Shown here: positions 39,790 to 51,445 of the stretch, one piece after another | Numbering within the stretch: position 1 is the first letter of the stretch | Layout of the letters: each line of letters starts with the position of its first letter | From: Pomphorhynchus laevis | Lineage: Eukaryota > Acanthocephala > Palaeacanthocephala > Echinorhynchida > Pomphorhynchidae | Assembly (NCBI GenBank): GCA_012934845.2 | Contig: WNNJ02002921.1 | Span: forward strand, 60,412 to 124,411 | Direction: 5' to 3' | Length of the DNA: 64,000 nt | Position numbers and translations under genes: made by a program | The notes under the pieces: generated by a model | The model's input: the letters and a program-made list of their open reading frames with translations, nothing else | What the model was told of the DNA's origin: nothing | Database searches by the model: none

Positions 39790-42720
39790 ATAATCCGGGG
39801 TTCGGCAAAGGACCGGTTGCGGGAGCCGTGATCGCAGCTGATTCTGAACAGATTAAGTCAGTCGCAGCGGTTCACTTAAATCCCATCTTTCCGTTGACAC
39901 ACAATCCGAATATCGTACCGATTGATGCTCAGGATTCGCTCAAGTTAATGTTCAACGATGTGGTGCGTTGGAAGCCTAATTTATTTCGCTTGCCGCTTAA
40001 TGCCCACTCTAAACTATTTATCGCTGAGATGGCAAAAATATACGAAGGAGCTTCAAAAAATCAAACGTCTCTGGTTAGAGCCTTTATCCTGGGTCACCTT
40101 GTACTGCAACAGTTCCACAAATTGACTTCGAAGCGGTTGAATGCCACACTCTCCCGTCGCATGAACACCTGGCTTAACGGCGATATACAAAGTCTATATA
40201 AAGAGGCATGCTACCTACAAGAGCTTGAGGCTCCAAAAATGCGCCAAGAACGCTTCACTGAGTGGCATAGAACATTCAGAAGGTTAGTTCTTAGCGCCAA
40301 ACTTTCAGCTGCAGTAAAGCTACTCGACTTAAGAACCGGTTGCGGCCATCCGCTCGGACTTAGCTCAATTATCAATGGCGTCCCTGTGTGAGACATCCTC
40401 ACGTCTAAGCATCCGAAGAGAGCACACATTTGTTCAGACTCAACACTCGATGAGTCCCTCAAGAATGTAGCATCATTCCACCCGGTGACATTCGAAATAT
40501 TAGATGCTGACCTCATTGTAACCCATGCTCGCAGAATCAGCAGAGGTGCAGGTCCATCTGGCCTCGACGCGAGGGCCTGGACACATATGTTGACTAAATT
40601 TGGTGCCACATCTAGAATCCTGGCTGAGGCATTAGTCGCAAGATCGCTCGCTACAACCAACTTGTCCGCCGACTCAATTCGTGCTCTGACCGCAAGCAGA
40701 CTTATTCCTCTGAGTAAGCCGAACGGTGTTCGTCCTATCGCTATCGGAGACGTTTCAAGGAGGATTGTGTCCAAGACGATTCTGAGCATTACACAACGTC
40801 AATTACAAGACGCCTGCAACACACTACAATTTTGCGCGGGCCAAAGAGCCGGAATCGAATGTGTGATACACGCAACACGCCACTACCTATCTTCCGACAG
40901 CGAATCGATTCTCCTTACAATTGATGCGGATAACGCTTTCAATCGCGTAAACAGGCAACTAGAGCTCAGAAATATGCAGCATATATACCCAGCGTTAGCA
41001 CAATCCCTCACAAACCTATATACTAAGCCAAGTATCCTTTCAACGGACGGCGACATCTTATGGTTTGCAGAAGGTTTCACTCAAGGGAAAGTTTTCGCAA
41101 TGCCCGCGTTCTCCGCAGCGACGCTATCTCTATTTCTACGCCTCAAATAAGAATTTAAGGATGTACGTCACCTTTGGTATGCCGATGATGGTAACATAAT
41201 CGGTCCTCCTCGCCAGGTGCATGCAGTGATGAAACGCCTAATAGAGCTCGGGCCGGCTTTCGGATTCTACATCAACACTTCCAAGTGCATGATCTATACA
41301 AATGGAAACAATCCGGCTCATATACGGTCTGAATTCTCGAGTATAACTGTGGGCATTGTCGAGAATGGCATATAGTGCTTGGTGCGCCGATCGGGAACGT
41401 TCAATTTATGACTGACTACACTGAATCCAAAATTAAGCAATCAGCAAAATCGATCGATCGCCTTTGTGTAATTGCGAATGTAGACGTTCAAGTGGCGTAC
41501 ACGGTGATGATAAGGTCGGTTCAATTTAAGCTGGCGCACATACTGTGTACGACATCGTGTGAGAGTGGATGGTTTGAACCAGCATTTCAGCGTCTAAATC
41601 GTTTATGAAGGTCTGCACTGGCGTAGACGTCACTACAAATGATATCTTCTGGAAATTGTGTTTGCTCGGAATTAAAGATGGTGGTCTTGGTCTTCATAAC
41701 CCAGCTGATGATCCGTATGGGCAGTTTGAAACTTCCAAGATGCTATGCGCTCCAACTCTTAACGATTTGCCCTCAACAGAAATCGTTCAGGCGCAGGACA
41801 TGATCTTGTCTAATATAATGTCGTCTATGCGAGATAGCACGAATCGAAAAATTGCGGATGTACGCGAGAAGTCTGATCAATTACTGCGCACGGCCCTTTG
41901 TCATTTAGAGATAAAAGGTTGCTCATCATGGCTTACAATATACCCTACATACGACGAACGCACACGCATCAGTAATGCTAAATTTCGAGACTCCGTTGCA
42001 GCACGTTACGGACTCCTACCCGATGACGCTCCACGTATATGCCAATGTGGGAAGCGCAATTCAATTTCACATGCTCTCGCATGTAAACTTGGTGGCTTAC
42101 CGTCAATGAGGTACGACGCAATATCTGACCTCATCGCGTCAAAATTAACTGAAGTGTGCCACAACGTTAGGAAAGAACCTATTCTTCAAAGTGTTGATGT
42201 CCAAGTCTAATTCAAGAATACATCGACCACTCGGAACAAGGATGCAAGACTGGACGTTTCATGCTCGGGCCTCTTTGGCGATCGAACGGTGAAAACCTTC
42301 TTTGATGTATGCGTCTTCAGCGCATTTTTACCTTCGAACCAATCAAAGGCACCCGTCGACTGTCTTGGGCATCATGAAAACAGAAAGAAGACCAAATATC
42401 TTGAACGAGTTACGACCATAGAGAGGGCTTCATTCGTTCGATTTATTCTCTCTCATTTCGGAGGTCTAGGGAATGAAGCTTCCACAGCACTAAAGCGAAT
42501 CGCATTGCTGCTGGCTGCGAAGCGGAAAACGACATACGCGGAGGAAATTAAAAAAAATAAGGAAGCTGACAAGCGTAGTGCTGTGCAGAATGGCTTCCAG
42601 GTGCATACGAGGTGCGCGATCTGCTTTCCTCCGCCCAATGCCTGAACACTCAAGCTAGATTAGCTATATGGGACCCATTTGCGGGTAACCCGATTCTTTC
42701 TGTGTTTAATAATTTGCTTC
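39790..42720 (+). mobile_element. REL-endonuclease LINE (L), nearly complete ORF
   Basis: The element starts without its Cys-rich N-terminal motif (5'-truncated near 39790) and runs to a 3' UTR with GGACCCATTTGCGGGTAACC (42669-42688), a word also present at the 3' end of LINE G. An A-rich stretch follows at about 42725-42745. It is followed after some 70 bp by a second element of the same superfamily (M) in the same orientation. It is more GC-rich than the flanking DNA. Confidence 0.8.
39828..42645 (+). pseudogene. Reverse transcriptase with C-terminal restriction-like endonuclease, few breaks
   Basis: Order: FNDVVRWKPNLFRLPL (39955), fingers RRISRGAGPSGLDARAW (40510) and LIPLSKPNGVRPIAIGD, motif A TIDADNAFNRV (40920), motif B EGFTQGKVFAMP (41070; normally TQGDPLAM, so the conserved Asp is lost), motif C WYADDGNIIGPP (41178), thumb GAPIGNVQF, CCHC knuckle CQCGKRNSISHALACKLGG (42040), then the nuclease region DARLDVSCSGLFGD...FFDVCVF (42245-42315) and the helical tail Y.ERVTTIERASF. 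The nuclease cuts the target and the RT primes on the nick. There are about three frame changes and an in-frame stop at 42208-42210, so it is inactive. Clade (Utopia/NeSL/CRE-like) not determined. Confidence 0.82.
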
Positions 42721-42789
42721 TCTAAAAAAAACAAAAAAAAACACAATTATAATAATATTATTATAATACACCTCGCCCACCCCATAAGG

Positions 42790-44790
42790 GTGAGCGAGAT
42801 GTATCGTCGGATTATTTCAAAGTTGATTTTTAGAACAATTTCTACGCATATTCAGAGCGTCGCTGGTACTATGCAATTGTGTGCAGGACAGATATGTGGA
42901 GAGGAATACATAGTACGTAGTTTACGATCGTCTCTAATGGAAAAACGTGATTCTTGTATGCTTCTAATTGACGCAAAGAATGCATTCAATTGTGTAAATC
43001 GTAAGATGGCACTAGCAAACATGAAAAATGTATGTCTGCCTTTGCTTAATGTGTTAACGAACATGTATTCGGAGGATCCTATGATGATAGAAGACGATAT
43101 AATATTGTCTCGCGAAGGGTTCACGCAGGGTGATCCTCTGTCTATGGTTGCATTCGCGGCTTCTACAATTCCTTTAATATTGCGTTTGAAGAATGCCTTT
43201 CCGTCTGTCCAATAGATGTGGTATGCAGATGATGGATCTTGCATTGGGGAGGCGGGTGTTCTTTACCAATATTTTGAAATGATGAAGGACATTGGTCCGT
43301 ATTATGGTTTTTACATCAATACTCGGAAACGCCAGTTAATCTCTCGCTCTAATAATGATATAGCAAGGTCAATATTTGCGGGTAGTGAAATTCTAGTTTC
43401 ACACCTAGGCGCTGAAGTTCTTGGATGTCCAATCGGATATGACGACTATGAGTGGAAATTGATGGAACATAAGGTTGATAAATGGAGTAAGATGGTTAGA
43501 CGCTTATCGGAAATATCCGAAACGTGTGCTCAACAGACGTATCTAGCTTTATCTTTGCGTTACAACAAAAATGGACATATGTTTCTAGTGCGTGCAAATG
43601 TGAAAAATCATGGTTACAATTACTAGAATTGGAAATAAGAAAAAGCTTATTGCCGCGGATACTGGGGATGAGTGAAATTACGGAGGACATAAGGCAATTA
43701 GTTGAACTTCCTACATCTAGCGGAGGCATGGTGATTTTAAATCCTTGCGAGCTGGTAATCCAGGAATGGAATTGGTCCAAAAAAATGTGTTTACCTTTAT
43801 TAAATGGATGCGTAGGACAAGAATTACTTGAGAAACAAACACTGGTGAATATCGGAATTCGGGGTGAAAAGAAGATTTCCAACGATCAAAAACACAGTAA
43901 GATTATTGCAGAACTGGATAAGTACACAAAAAATGCCTTGATTCATGCATCAGAAAAAGGCGCATCAACCTGGTTATCTTCAAGGATTAGCGAAGATAGG
44001 CAGTATTGTCTAAATAATCATTAGTTTTATGATGGGCTTGCCGCTAGATATGGATGGCAATTAAAAGACGCTCCGACAAAATGTGTTTGTGGATAACTTA
44101 ATAACGTATCGCACACACTATCTTGCAAAACAAGAGGATTTACAATTGTTCGACATAATGTGATGCGCGACATTATTGCAGGTATGTTATCTGCAACATG
44201 TAAGGCTATTGAAATTGAGCCGGTCCTACTTCCTGTTGAGTCTTCTTACAATTTTGATAGAATAACAACGTGTAAGGATATGAATGCACGCCTTGATGTT
44301 GCATGCAGTGGTTTGTACGGGGATTCGACAGAGCGGTCTTTTCTAGAAATTTGCGTTTATAACGTTCGTGCTCCATCGTATGCCAATCGAAGCCCTCATA
44401 GTTTGTTTGAGTATCATCACAACAGAAAGCAGCCCAAATATTTAGAGCGAGTATCTAGGGTCGATCGTGCTTCATTTATTCCGGTTATGTTTTCATCGTC
44501 TGGCGGAATCAGTAGAGTGTCACATGCATTGCTTAAGAAAATAGCGTCAATACAGGCTTTAAGAGGGGACAATAACTACAGTGATTGTATCGCTACGTTA
44601 CGTCGAAAGATCGGGTTTGGTCTAATAAAATCAAATTCTTGGTGTTTTCGATGCCGTCGTCAGAGGTCTGAAGAGATATAGTTAGAATGTATTTATAATG
44701 AGGTCAAACTTTTTGTCTAGTATTTGACTATTTGATTTGTCTTGTGTTCAATGTTGTGTAATAAATATTTTCTTTCAAAAAAGTTATTAC
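42790..44790 (+). mobile_element. REL-endonuclease LINE (M), 5'-truncated
   Basis: Same domain order as L from the RT fingers onward, but its protein differs widely from L, so it is a separate family. It begins abruptly inside the fingers at about 42790. The 3' UTR ends with an AATAAA signal (44760-44765) and a short A run near 44778. Confidence 0.8.
42798..44681 (+). pseudogene. RT plus REL-endonuclease, N-terminally truncated, few breaks
   Basis: Starts MYRRIISKLIF. Then LCAGQICGEEYI, motif A LLIDAKNAFNCV (42962-42997), motif B REGFTQGDPLSM (43113, intact), motif C WYADDGSCI (43218), a thumb with GAEVLGCPIGYDD, a knuckle with CVCG...SHTLSC (44080-44130), RHNVMRDIIAGML, and the nuclease NARLDVACSGLYGD...FLEICVY (44283-44360), tail YLERVSRVDRASFIPVMF. 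Breaks: an in-frame TAG at 43213-43215 just before motif C, a frame change near 43620, and stops at 44022-44024 and near 44094 inside the knuckle. The last part of the frame, 44160-44681, is open. Palm and nuclease motifs are all conserved, so decay is recent. Confidence 0.82.
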
Positions 44791-44817
44791 ATTATTATTA
44801 GAAATTATAACAATGTT

Positions 44818-44885
44818 TTATTTAATTTCTTTCATTTGGCCAAGTCGAGAGACGCAGTGCCCTAATAAATTTCCTCTACATTATT
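44818..44885 (+). mobile_element. 3'-end scrap of LINE family C
   Basis: CCAAGTCGAGAGACGCAGTGCCC followed by TAATAAATTT aligns with CCAAGCCGAGAGGCTGCGGTGGGC and TTAATAAATAA at 5426-5455. Only the terminal 60-70 bp are present. Confidence 0.5.
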
Positions 44886-44889
44886 AGAA

Positions 44890-46250
44890 ATTATTATTAT
44901 TAATTATAATAATTAAATAATTGAAGCTTTCGAGAAATTGCGTATATTTTTCTTCGTTTCCATACTTTAATAAACTTATATCTGGCTTATAAAGTTACAA
45001 TTTGGTGTTTCCATAATACCTAATCTCTATTGAGATTTTTAAGATAAAAAGTTCTTCCATCTGGATCAGTAGCTGATAAAGTCCACCAATAATGAAATGT
45101 ATCGTACTGCTATTGGCTTTAAAATAAAGGATTGAATCAAAGTGCAGAATAAAAATAGTCATTGAAATGATGTTAGAAATAAATGTATCAGATAATTATT
45201 TATTAATTTGTAAAATTAGTTAATTTTCAAAATTAATAAATACCGAAAACATTATGCGAAAACTGCTTTCGGGATACATACGTCAATATTACGAAAATAG
45301 GAGTTTGAATAATTGGGTTGTCAGATTGTATTTCACAATTTTGAAAAGATCTGGGTATGTAAAATAGTTGAAAGGCTTAAATCAATAGCAACTATAAAAA
45401 ACAATAAATAGTTTTTGTCATACTTCCATCAACTGGAAGTATGCTTTTACATTTGGTAAAATCATTAATTCAAAATATTCATAACATTTTTAAAGTGTAT
45501 GTGTGTGGTCAGAATATAAAAACAAGCATATTTCCAAGGTTAAATAGTCAGAGCATTCAGTAAAATTAACAAAATTCTGATAGGCTGAGGAAAAATCAGG
45601 AAACAACTATTTAATTTTTCATCTCAACAGCTAAAAATAAATTTTATTTCAATATCGATAGATTGTAAGAATTTTGTGCGAAACACATTCAATCTAACAA
45701 CTAGATTTACTTATCAATATAAATACTGAAGTTGCCTATAATTCAGCAGATATCGAAACATTCATTACATAAAATATATCTATATTAATTATTAACTAAT
45801 TAAAATTAATAATTAAATAATTAATGACCGAGTTTTGGAAGGAAGAACTTTTGATCACTGTGTTGTTGTACTGTGGATTAATAATTATTAATTATTAATA
45901 ATTTCACTCTTGATAATATTTTCAATCGTGAAATAAGTTTACTTAAGACGTATCAATTAGTTATAATGCCAGGTTAATACACATCTTCATCAATTATATT
46001 AATTTACATTAATTTTATATTAATGATTAAATATAAATTCATATTAATGATGAATATATTATTGATATATAATGCGATTAGCGGCAAATAGTTGTTTTAA
46101 ATTAGCTCTACGAATTTTAGTTTAATATACGCAGTAAATTGTGAGTTTTGATATGTATATATTGATTTGGTATCGTAGCAACGCATTTACTTGTTAAATT
46201 TGGTCTCAAACCTGTAATAATTCAAACCTTTAATATATAATTTCAAAACA
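44890..46250. other. AT-rich DNA; probable upstream flank of the split gene
   Basis: No repeat family or coding frame is recognised. It would contain the promoter of the gene that begins at 46255 if that ATG is the true start. Confidence 0.4.
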
Positions 46251-46254
46251 AACA

Positions 46255-46433
46255 ATGTCAGAACAAAGAAAACCTCCAAAGAATGCAAATGATTTGCAGC
46301 AATCGCAGCAACCTGTTGCGAGACATGATCAACAATTGGTTTGTTCATTCTATGAACCTGAATAATTATAATGTTTTACTTTTCTAAGAATGTTTCCGCT
46401 ATTTTGGACAATACAAAACAACAAGAATCAGAG
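46255..46433 (+). CDS. Split host gene of unknown function, exons 1-2
   Basis: ATG at 46255 begins MSEQRKPPKNANDLQQSQQP. Exon 1 runs 46255-46338 with donor TTG|GTTTGT, then a 50-bp intron with acceptor TTTCTAAG. Exon 2 is 46389-46433 (NVSAILDNTKQQESE) with donor GAG|GTATTA. Both junctions are phase 0. The peptide is hydrophilic and Q/N-rich with no domain I recognise. The next exons in frame and phase lie at 51627, after about 5.2 kb of repeats, so I infer one gene; two separate genes remain possible. Transcript data would settle it. Confidence 0.5.
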
Positions 46434-46849
46434 GTATTAGTTTAATTTTGTCATTTATTGTATGATTTTTATTGTGCAAAAACATGTTTAACTTTTAAAC
46501 ATTCAAAATAAGATAAAACTTTATATATAAAATCACTTTAATTTATTAGAAACTTTAATAATGGAAGTCGTGTAAGCAATGCTCTCAAAACCCGTTTTAT
46601 TCTTAGTCATAGACAATGCAAGATCTATTAAAGATTCTATATATAACAGATTTTTATTAATTTTATTAAATAATTAATTAAAAACTAATTAATTTTTTTA
46701 TTATTAATTTTAATTAGCTAATAATTGATATATATATTTATTTTATGTAATGAATGTTTCGATATATGATGAATTGGGCAACTTTAGTATATGCCATGAG
46801 AATCTTCTACGAATATTATCATAAGTATTGTGAAAAAGAAGGGTAATGA

Positions 46850-47230
46850 CAGGCCTTTAATACTGATTACCTACAATGCTTGCTAGATCGATTTACGATG
46901 AAATGTCAAGTGGCCGGTATGGAAATTAGCAAATCCAAAACTGTTTCGGTGTGCTCCGCTCGTAACAAGGTAGATTCGGTAAGGTCTTACCCAATGTGAA
47001 TGAGTTCAAGTTAGTCGGTGTCTTGTTCTCCAGTGATGGTAGGAATAATATGGAGATTGTGATACAAATCTATGCAGCTAAGGCAGTATTGGGCTAGCTG
47101 GATTTAGCCTTAGAGATAAAGTTCTAAGCTCGGTTATCTGCGAGAATTTTAGAGTAAAGTCGCTGCTCATTCACGTTGTAGTAAGTCAGCTGAAGGGGGG
47201 GGCTAGGATAAATTCTTAAGGATGGCTAAG
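46850..47230 (+). mobile_element. LINE RT fragment (N), decayed
   Basis: Broken frames on + give LDRFTMKCQVAGMEISKSKT, then VNEFKLVGVLFSSDGRNN and KAVLG. This is the post-YADD region of a LINE RT ('GM.IS..KT ... F.YLG..F.SDG'). About 300 bp remain, with stops and frame changes. It lies inside the large intron of the split gene. Confidence 0.65.
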
Positions 47231-47239
47231 GGGCGTATT

Positions 47240-47985
47240 CCTCGTGAAGTGTTCTAGTTTGTTTATTAAGTAAATGTTGTCGTTGAATTTAATATTTATA
47301 AAATATTAAACTAGGACAATTAATTGATAATTTATTTTCACATAACATGCAAATTTGCTCGTTGTTTACACATTAAATAAGTAAGATACTTATTAAAACA
47401 TTATGTGAGAGATTTATCTGACAAATCCTTAAAATAAGAAAAATAAGAAAAATATTAAAGCTCAAGTTTTTTCTTTCATTTGACGCAAGTTCAACTTACA
47501 CAAAATAATAGCAACTGGTGTGTAACTGCTTATAACAGCGTTCCTTAAAATATTTAACTATTTCTTCCCATTTAGAAAACCTTTTGATTCGAACCTTTGA
47601 GAGATATCCACGAACCTTTGAGAGATATCCTTAAAATATTTAACTTATGGCCTATTTCTTCCCATTTAGAAAACCTTTTGATTCGAATCTTTTGTATTTG
47701 TATTACATACATGAGGTGAACAATATTCGGATAACTATACGATCACATGAAAGTTAAAAACTTCCTGATCAAAATGCTGCAGAATTAGTTTAGTTATTTA
47801 AAAAATATATTTATCTACAAAATAAATATCCTAAATTTTCAAAGTATATTTGTCCTAATATTTTGCATATAAGCAATCAACAACACACTCCGCAATTATC
47901 GTATAGATAATTATGATGTCATAACAATATATCGTATATCTTATTTGTCTAATTTGAATTTATCCTATTTGCGAACGCTAAACCT
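47240..47985. other. AT-rich intronic DNA
   Basis: A 30-bp word (GAACCTTTGAGAGATATCC) is directly duplicated at about 47594-47640, and a longer segment (TATTTCTTCCCATTTAGAAA) is repeated at 47560 and 47649. Otherwise nothing is recognised. Confidence 0.45.
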
Positions 47986-48025
47986 TCTCATTTAAAGGAA
48001 TTCACAACTATAATAAATAATTTCA

Positions 48026-48622
48026 GTGATCATAAAATGTGTTTTAATTTCAGTTAACGTAAAAAAAGATAAGTATATAAATGAACAATTTGAAATATTA
48101 AAACAACTTTTAAGTGATAATAAGCTGAAAGATCTCTATGTAAATATAAGAAGTTTTTCTAAAGACATCATATGTTTAATAAATCAAAGATTAATTAACG
48201 AATATGATAGGCTAAGTTGTATAATAGACAGTTATTGTAATACAAAATATTATAATCGTACAATAAATGTTAATAATAACAATGGAAAATATACACTGGC
48301 CATAAAATTCATTAATAAATGTATAGATAACATAAATATAGCTGGACTTTTAAATAATTCTAAAAGTAAAGAAATAATAGGGTCAGATTTAAGTAAATAT
48401 ATTCCTAAAATAAGGTATAAACTCCTACCACCATTAGGACGAAAAATTTGTAATTATAATAAAGAATTAAAATCAATATGTAACGATAATATTAGAAACA
48501 TAATGGAAACAGAATGCAATTGTAAAAGTCTTAGTTTTGATAAAATAAATGAACATATATGCACTCGGAATCTAGAATTTATTGAAAATTGTGAATTAAG
48601 AAAGCTGCTATCAAAAGGGTAG
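48026..48622 (+). pseudogene. N-terminal part of the Penelope-like element protein
   Basis: 198 residues, very rich in Asn, Lys and Ile because of the AT bias. It contains IRYKLLPPLGRKICNYNKEL, CNCKSLSFDKINEHICTRNL and FIENCELRKLLSKG. I recognise the 'P.LG.KI.NY ... C.C ... HI.T.DL..I.N..LR.L...G' pattern as the region upstream of the RT in a family of YIDD-type RT elements from aquatic invertebrates, but cannot name the family. The continuation is in another frame from about 48620 to 48880 (KYTLNTNNDKNKIYN...). Confidence 0.5.
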
Positions 48623-49277
48623 AAAAATATACATTAAATACTAACAACGACAAAAATAAAATTTACAATTCGTTATATAATAACTTAAATGATTATTTTA
48701 GTAAGCTGATTAATAGTGAAAGCTCGAAGATATCTAAGATAAACATTTGGAAATATTATATATTTGATAAAATTAAAAATAAAATGAAAATAACAAACAA
48801 TTATAAAAGGAAAGATAAAATTAATAAATATATGCATACAGAACATACTAAATTAAAAGATAACTATATAGGAACGTAGTGAGTTAAGTTTAGAAACAAT
48901 TATTGCAAGTCACTGTTCTATAATGGATAAAAAGAGTATAAAAATTAAACCACTTTCTGTATATATGAATAAAATACTTAAAGTAATTAAAGCACACTTT
49001 AAAAAATATCGCAAGGTAATCGAAATTAATACTGGTATAAAACACTATTTCAGTATTAATTCTAACAAAAGAATTTTTAGAACAGACAAAATGAATAAAT
49101 TTTCAAAATATGAATACATACGATTTTAGTACTCTTTATACAAATCTAGGTTTAGTAGATATTAAAGAAGCGTTAGTAAAATAAATTAATCTTATATTCG
49201 GAAAATATATACATATATGTTATAATAACTATAACGCCTATCTAACAAAAATTAAACCATCAAATAAATATAAATAT

Positions 49278-49927
49278 ATGGATAAAATTGAATTAATAGA
49301 ATCCTTAAATATTTTGATAAATCAAAATTATTTAAAAGTAGGGACATCTATATTTAGACAAGTAAAAGGTGTTCCAATGGGTGGTAATAGTAGCCCAATT
49401 ATAGCTGACTTGTTTTTAAGCTTTATAGAATATGAATTTGTTCATAACTGTGTAAAAACTAAATCTAAACTATATAAATATATGAAATATATGTTTCGAT
49501 ACATTGATGATATATGTGTATTTAATTCTAATAATTTTTATTCAATTAGTGAACAAATTTATCCAGAAAGCCTTATTCTTAACAAAACCAATATTGATGA
49601 TAAAGAAGGTGTATATCTATATATGAACATTAAATTAACATTAACTAAAACTATTTTTAATTTATATCGTAAAGATGACATATTTAATTAAATTTACAAG
49701 AAACATTTTTGCATGAGCATTCATGCATACTATATAATATAAAATATAATACATTAAATAATGAAATTTTAAGAATTGCAACAATATGTAATGATATTGT
49801 CTTTCTTCAAAATCATTTAAATAATTTAATAGATTCATATTTTAAACGAGGTTACTATGAAAATAACATCAAGCAGAAAATAGTAAAATATATAAATCAA
49901 CGCAATATTATTAAAAATGAATTTTAA
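49278..49927 (+). pseudogene. Reverse transcriptase of the Penelope-like element
   Basis: Frame 49278-49691: FRQVKGVPMGGNSSPIIADL (motif B), then FRYIDDICVF (motif C), LNKTNIDDKEGVYLYMNIKL and FNLYRKDDIF. A stop there separates it from 49709-49927 (HEHSCILYNIKYNTLN, NHLNNLIDSYFKRGYYENN). It aligns along its whole length with the minus-strand copy at 12705-13277 with few amino-acid changes. That implies selection until recently or a common recent source. Motif A lies in the decayed part upstream. Confidence 0.75.
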
Positions 49928-50289
49928 ATCTTAAGCGGAAAATTTTTACATAAAAATAATAAATAATATACTTTGTATTAGAATAAGATACTAGATAGTT
50001 TTATCAGAGGAAATAAATCATTAGCATGTATTTGTCCAGGCTGCTATGTAGGGTAGAGGAACAGGGGCCGAAACCTGATAACATAGTAGTTCCTCCTGAA
50101 GACCTCTAATTCTTATTCTGATACATAGTTTGTTATCTATTAGTTAATTCATAAAAATCGATTTTTATTTTTAATTTCAGTTTATAATTCATCTTGATAT
50201 AAATTATATAAAATCTTAAAGCAATTATTTATTATTAATAAATTTTTTATTATTTAACTATTTAACTTTTGTTCTGCATTATTTTTAAT

Positions 50290-51240
50290 TTGCAATATAA
50301 AATACGTAGACTCAGTTAGCTTATTTAATTCTTATGTTGAAAATTTGAAGTTGTATGAATATTATTATATAGAAGTAATATTAATTATTCGTTAATATAA
50401 TAATATAATAATACCTAGTATAATAATCAAATGGGCTAACTGAGTCTACGTATTTAATATAATTATAAAATGAACAAAACATGATAATGCTAAATCAAAA
50501 TTTAATAGTTAAATAATAAAATGAATAATTATTATAAGACTTTTTTAAATTTAAATCAAGTTAAAATAAAAAAAATGAAATATAATTTAAATTTGATATT
50601 ATGTTGAAAATTTGAAGTTGTATGAATATTATTATATAGAAGTAATATTAATTATTAATTAATATAATAATATAATAATACCTAGTATAATAATCAAATC
50701 AGCTAACTGAGTCTACGTATTTAATATAATTATAAAATAAACAAAGCATAATAATGCTAAATCAAAATTTAATAATTAAATAATAAAATTAATAATTGTT
50801 TTTAGATTTTCTATAATTTAAATCAAGTTAAAATAAAAAAAATGAAATATAATTTAAATTTAATATTATGTTGAAAATTTGAAGTTGTATTAATATTATT
50901 ATATAGAAGTAATATTAATTATTCGTTAATATAATAATATAATAATACCTAGTATAATAATCAAATAGGCTAACTGAGTCTACGTATTTAATATAATTAT
51001 AAAATGAACAAAACATGATAATGCTAAATCAAAATTTAATAGTTAAATAATAAAATAAATAATTGTTATAGGACTTTTTTAAATTTAAATCAAGTTAAAA
51101 TAAAAAAAATTGAAATATAATTTTAATTAGATATTATGTTGAAAATTTAAAGTTGTATGAATATTATTATATAGAAGTAATATTAATTATTCGTTAATAT
51201 AATAATATAATAATACCTAGCATAATAATATAATTTTTAT
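50290..51240. repeat. Tandem repeat of about 267 bp, roughly 3.5 copies
   Basis: The word GAAAATTTGAAGTTGTAT occurs at about 50340, 50607, 50874 and (as GAAAATTTAAAGTTGTAT) 51141, a period of 267 to 268 bp. Each unit has ATTATATAGAAGTAATATTA and, in the first three, GCTAACTGAGTCTACGTA. The array is preceded at about 50307 by the inverse of that last word (TACGTAGACTCAGTTAGC). Very AT-rich, noncoding; a satellite-like array inside the large intron. Confidence 0.8.
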
Positions 51241-51406
51241 TTGATATTATGTAATTTCAATATGATTTTCATTGTTTTTTAAATAAGAACGATAAATAAA
51301 TTTGAACAAATATTTTGTATTGTGATGATTTTCGCTATAGAAGGAAAACTTTAAAATTATACTATTCCACTATTTGTGCCCGTCTATATTATGCGTTTCT
51401 CTGCAT

Positions 51407-51445
51407 AAAACTTGCTACGCGAACTGCATTCGCGTAGCAAGTTTT
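51407..51445. repeat. Perfect 17-bp hairpin
   Basis: AAAACTTGCTACGCGAA (51407-51423) is the exact reverse complement of 51429-51445, with a CTGCA loop. It is GC-richer than its surroundings and lies 180 bp before exon 3 of the split gene. Function unknown. Confidence 0.75.

Larger units (their letters stand above)
47990..50130 (+). mobile_element. Penelope-like retroelement, most complete copy
   Basis: Contains an N-terminal frame (48026-48622), a broken middle (to about 49130), an RT (49278-49927) and a 3' UTR with a block conserved in the minus-strand array: ATCAGAGGAAATA, TTAGCATGTATTTG, GCTGCTATGT and GGGCCGAAACCT (about 50006-50080). It lies in the large intron of the split gene, in the sense direction. 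No GIY-YIG or other nuclease is readable, so it may belong to an endonuclease-less or unclassified RT group. Confidence 0.65.

Noticed and set aside
40211-40789. 192-codon minus-strand frame over LINE L
   Set aside because: It is the reverse-strand shadow of the RT fingers; no motif is visible in it.
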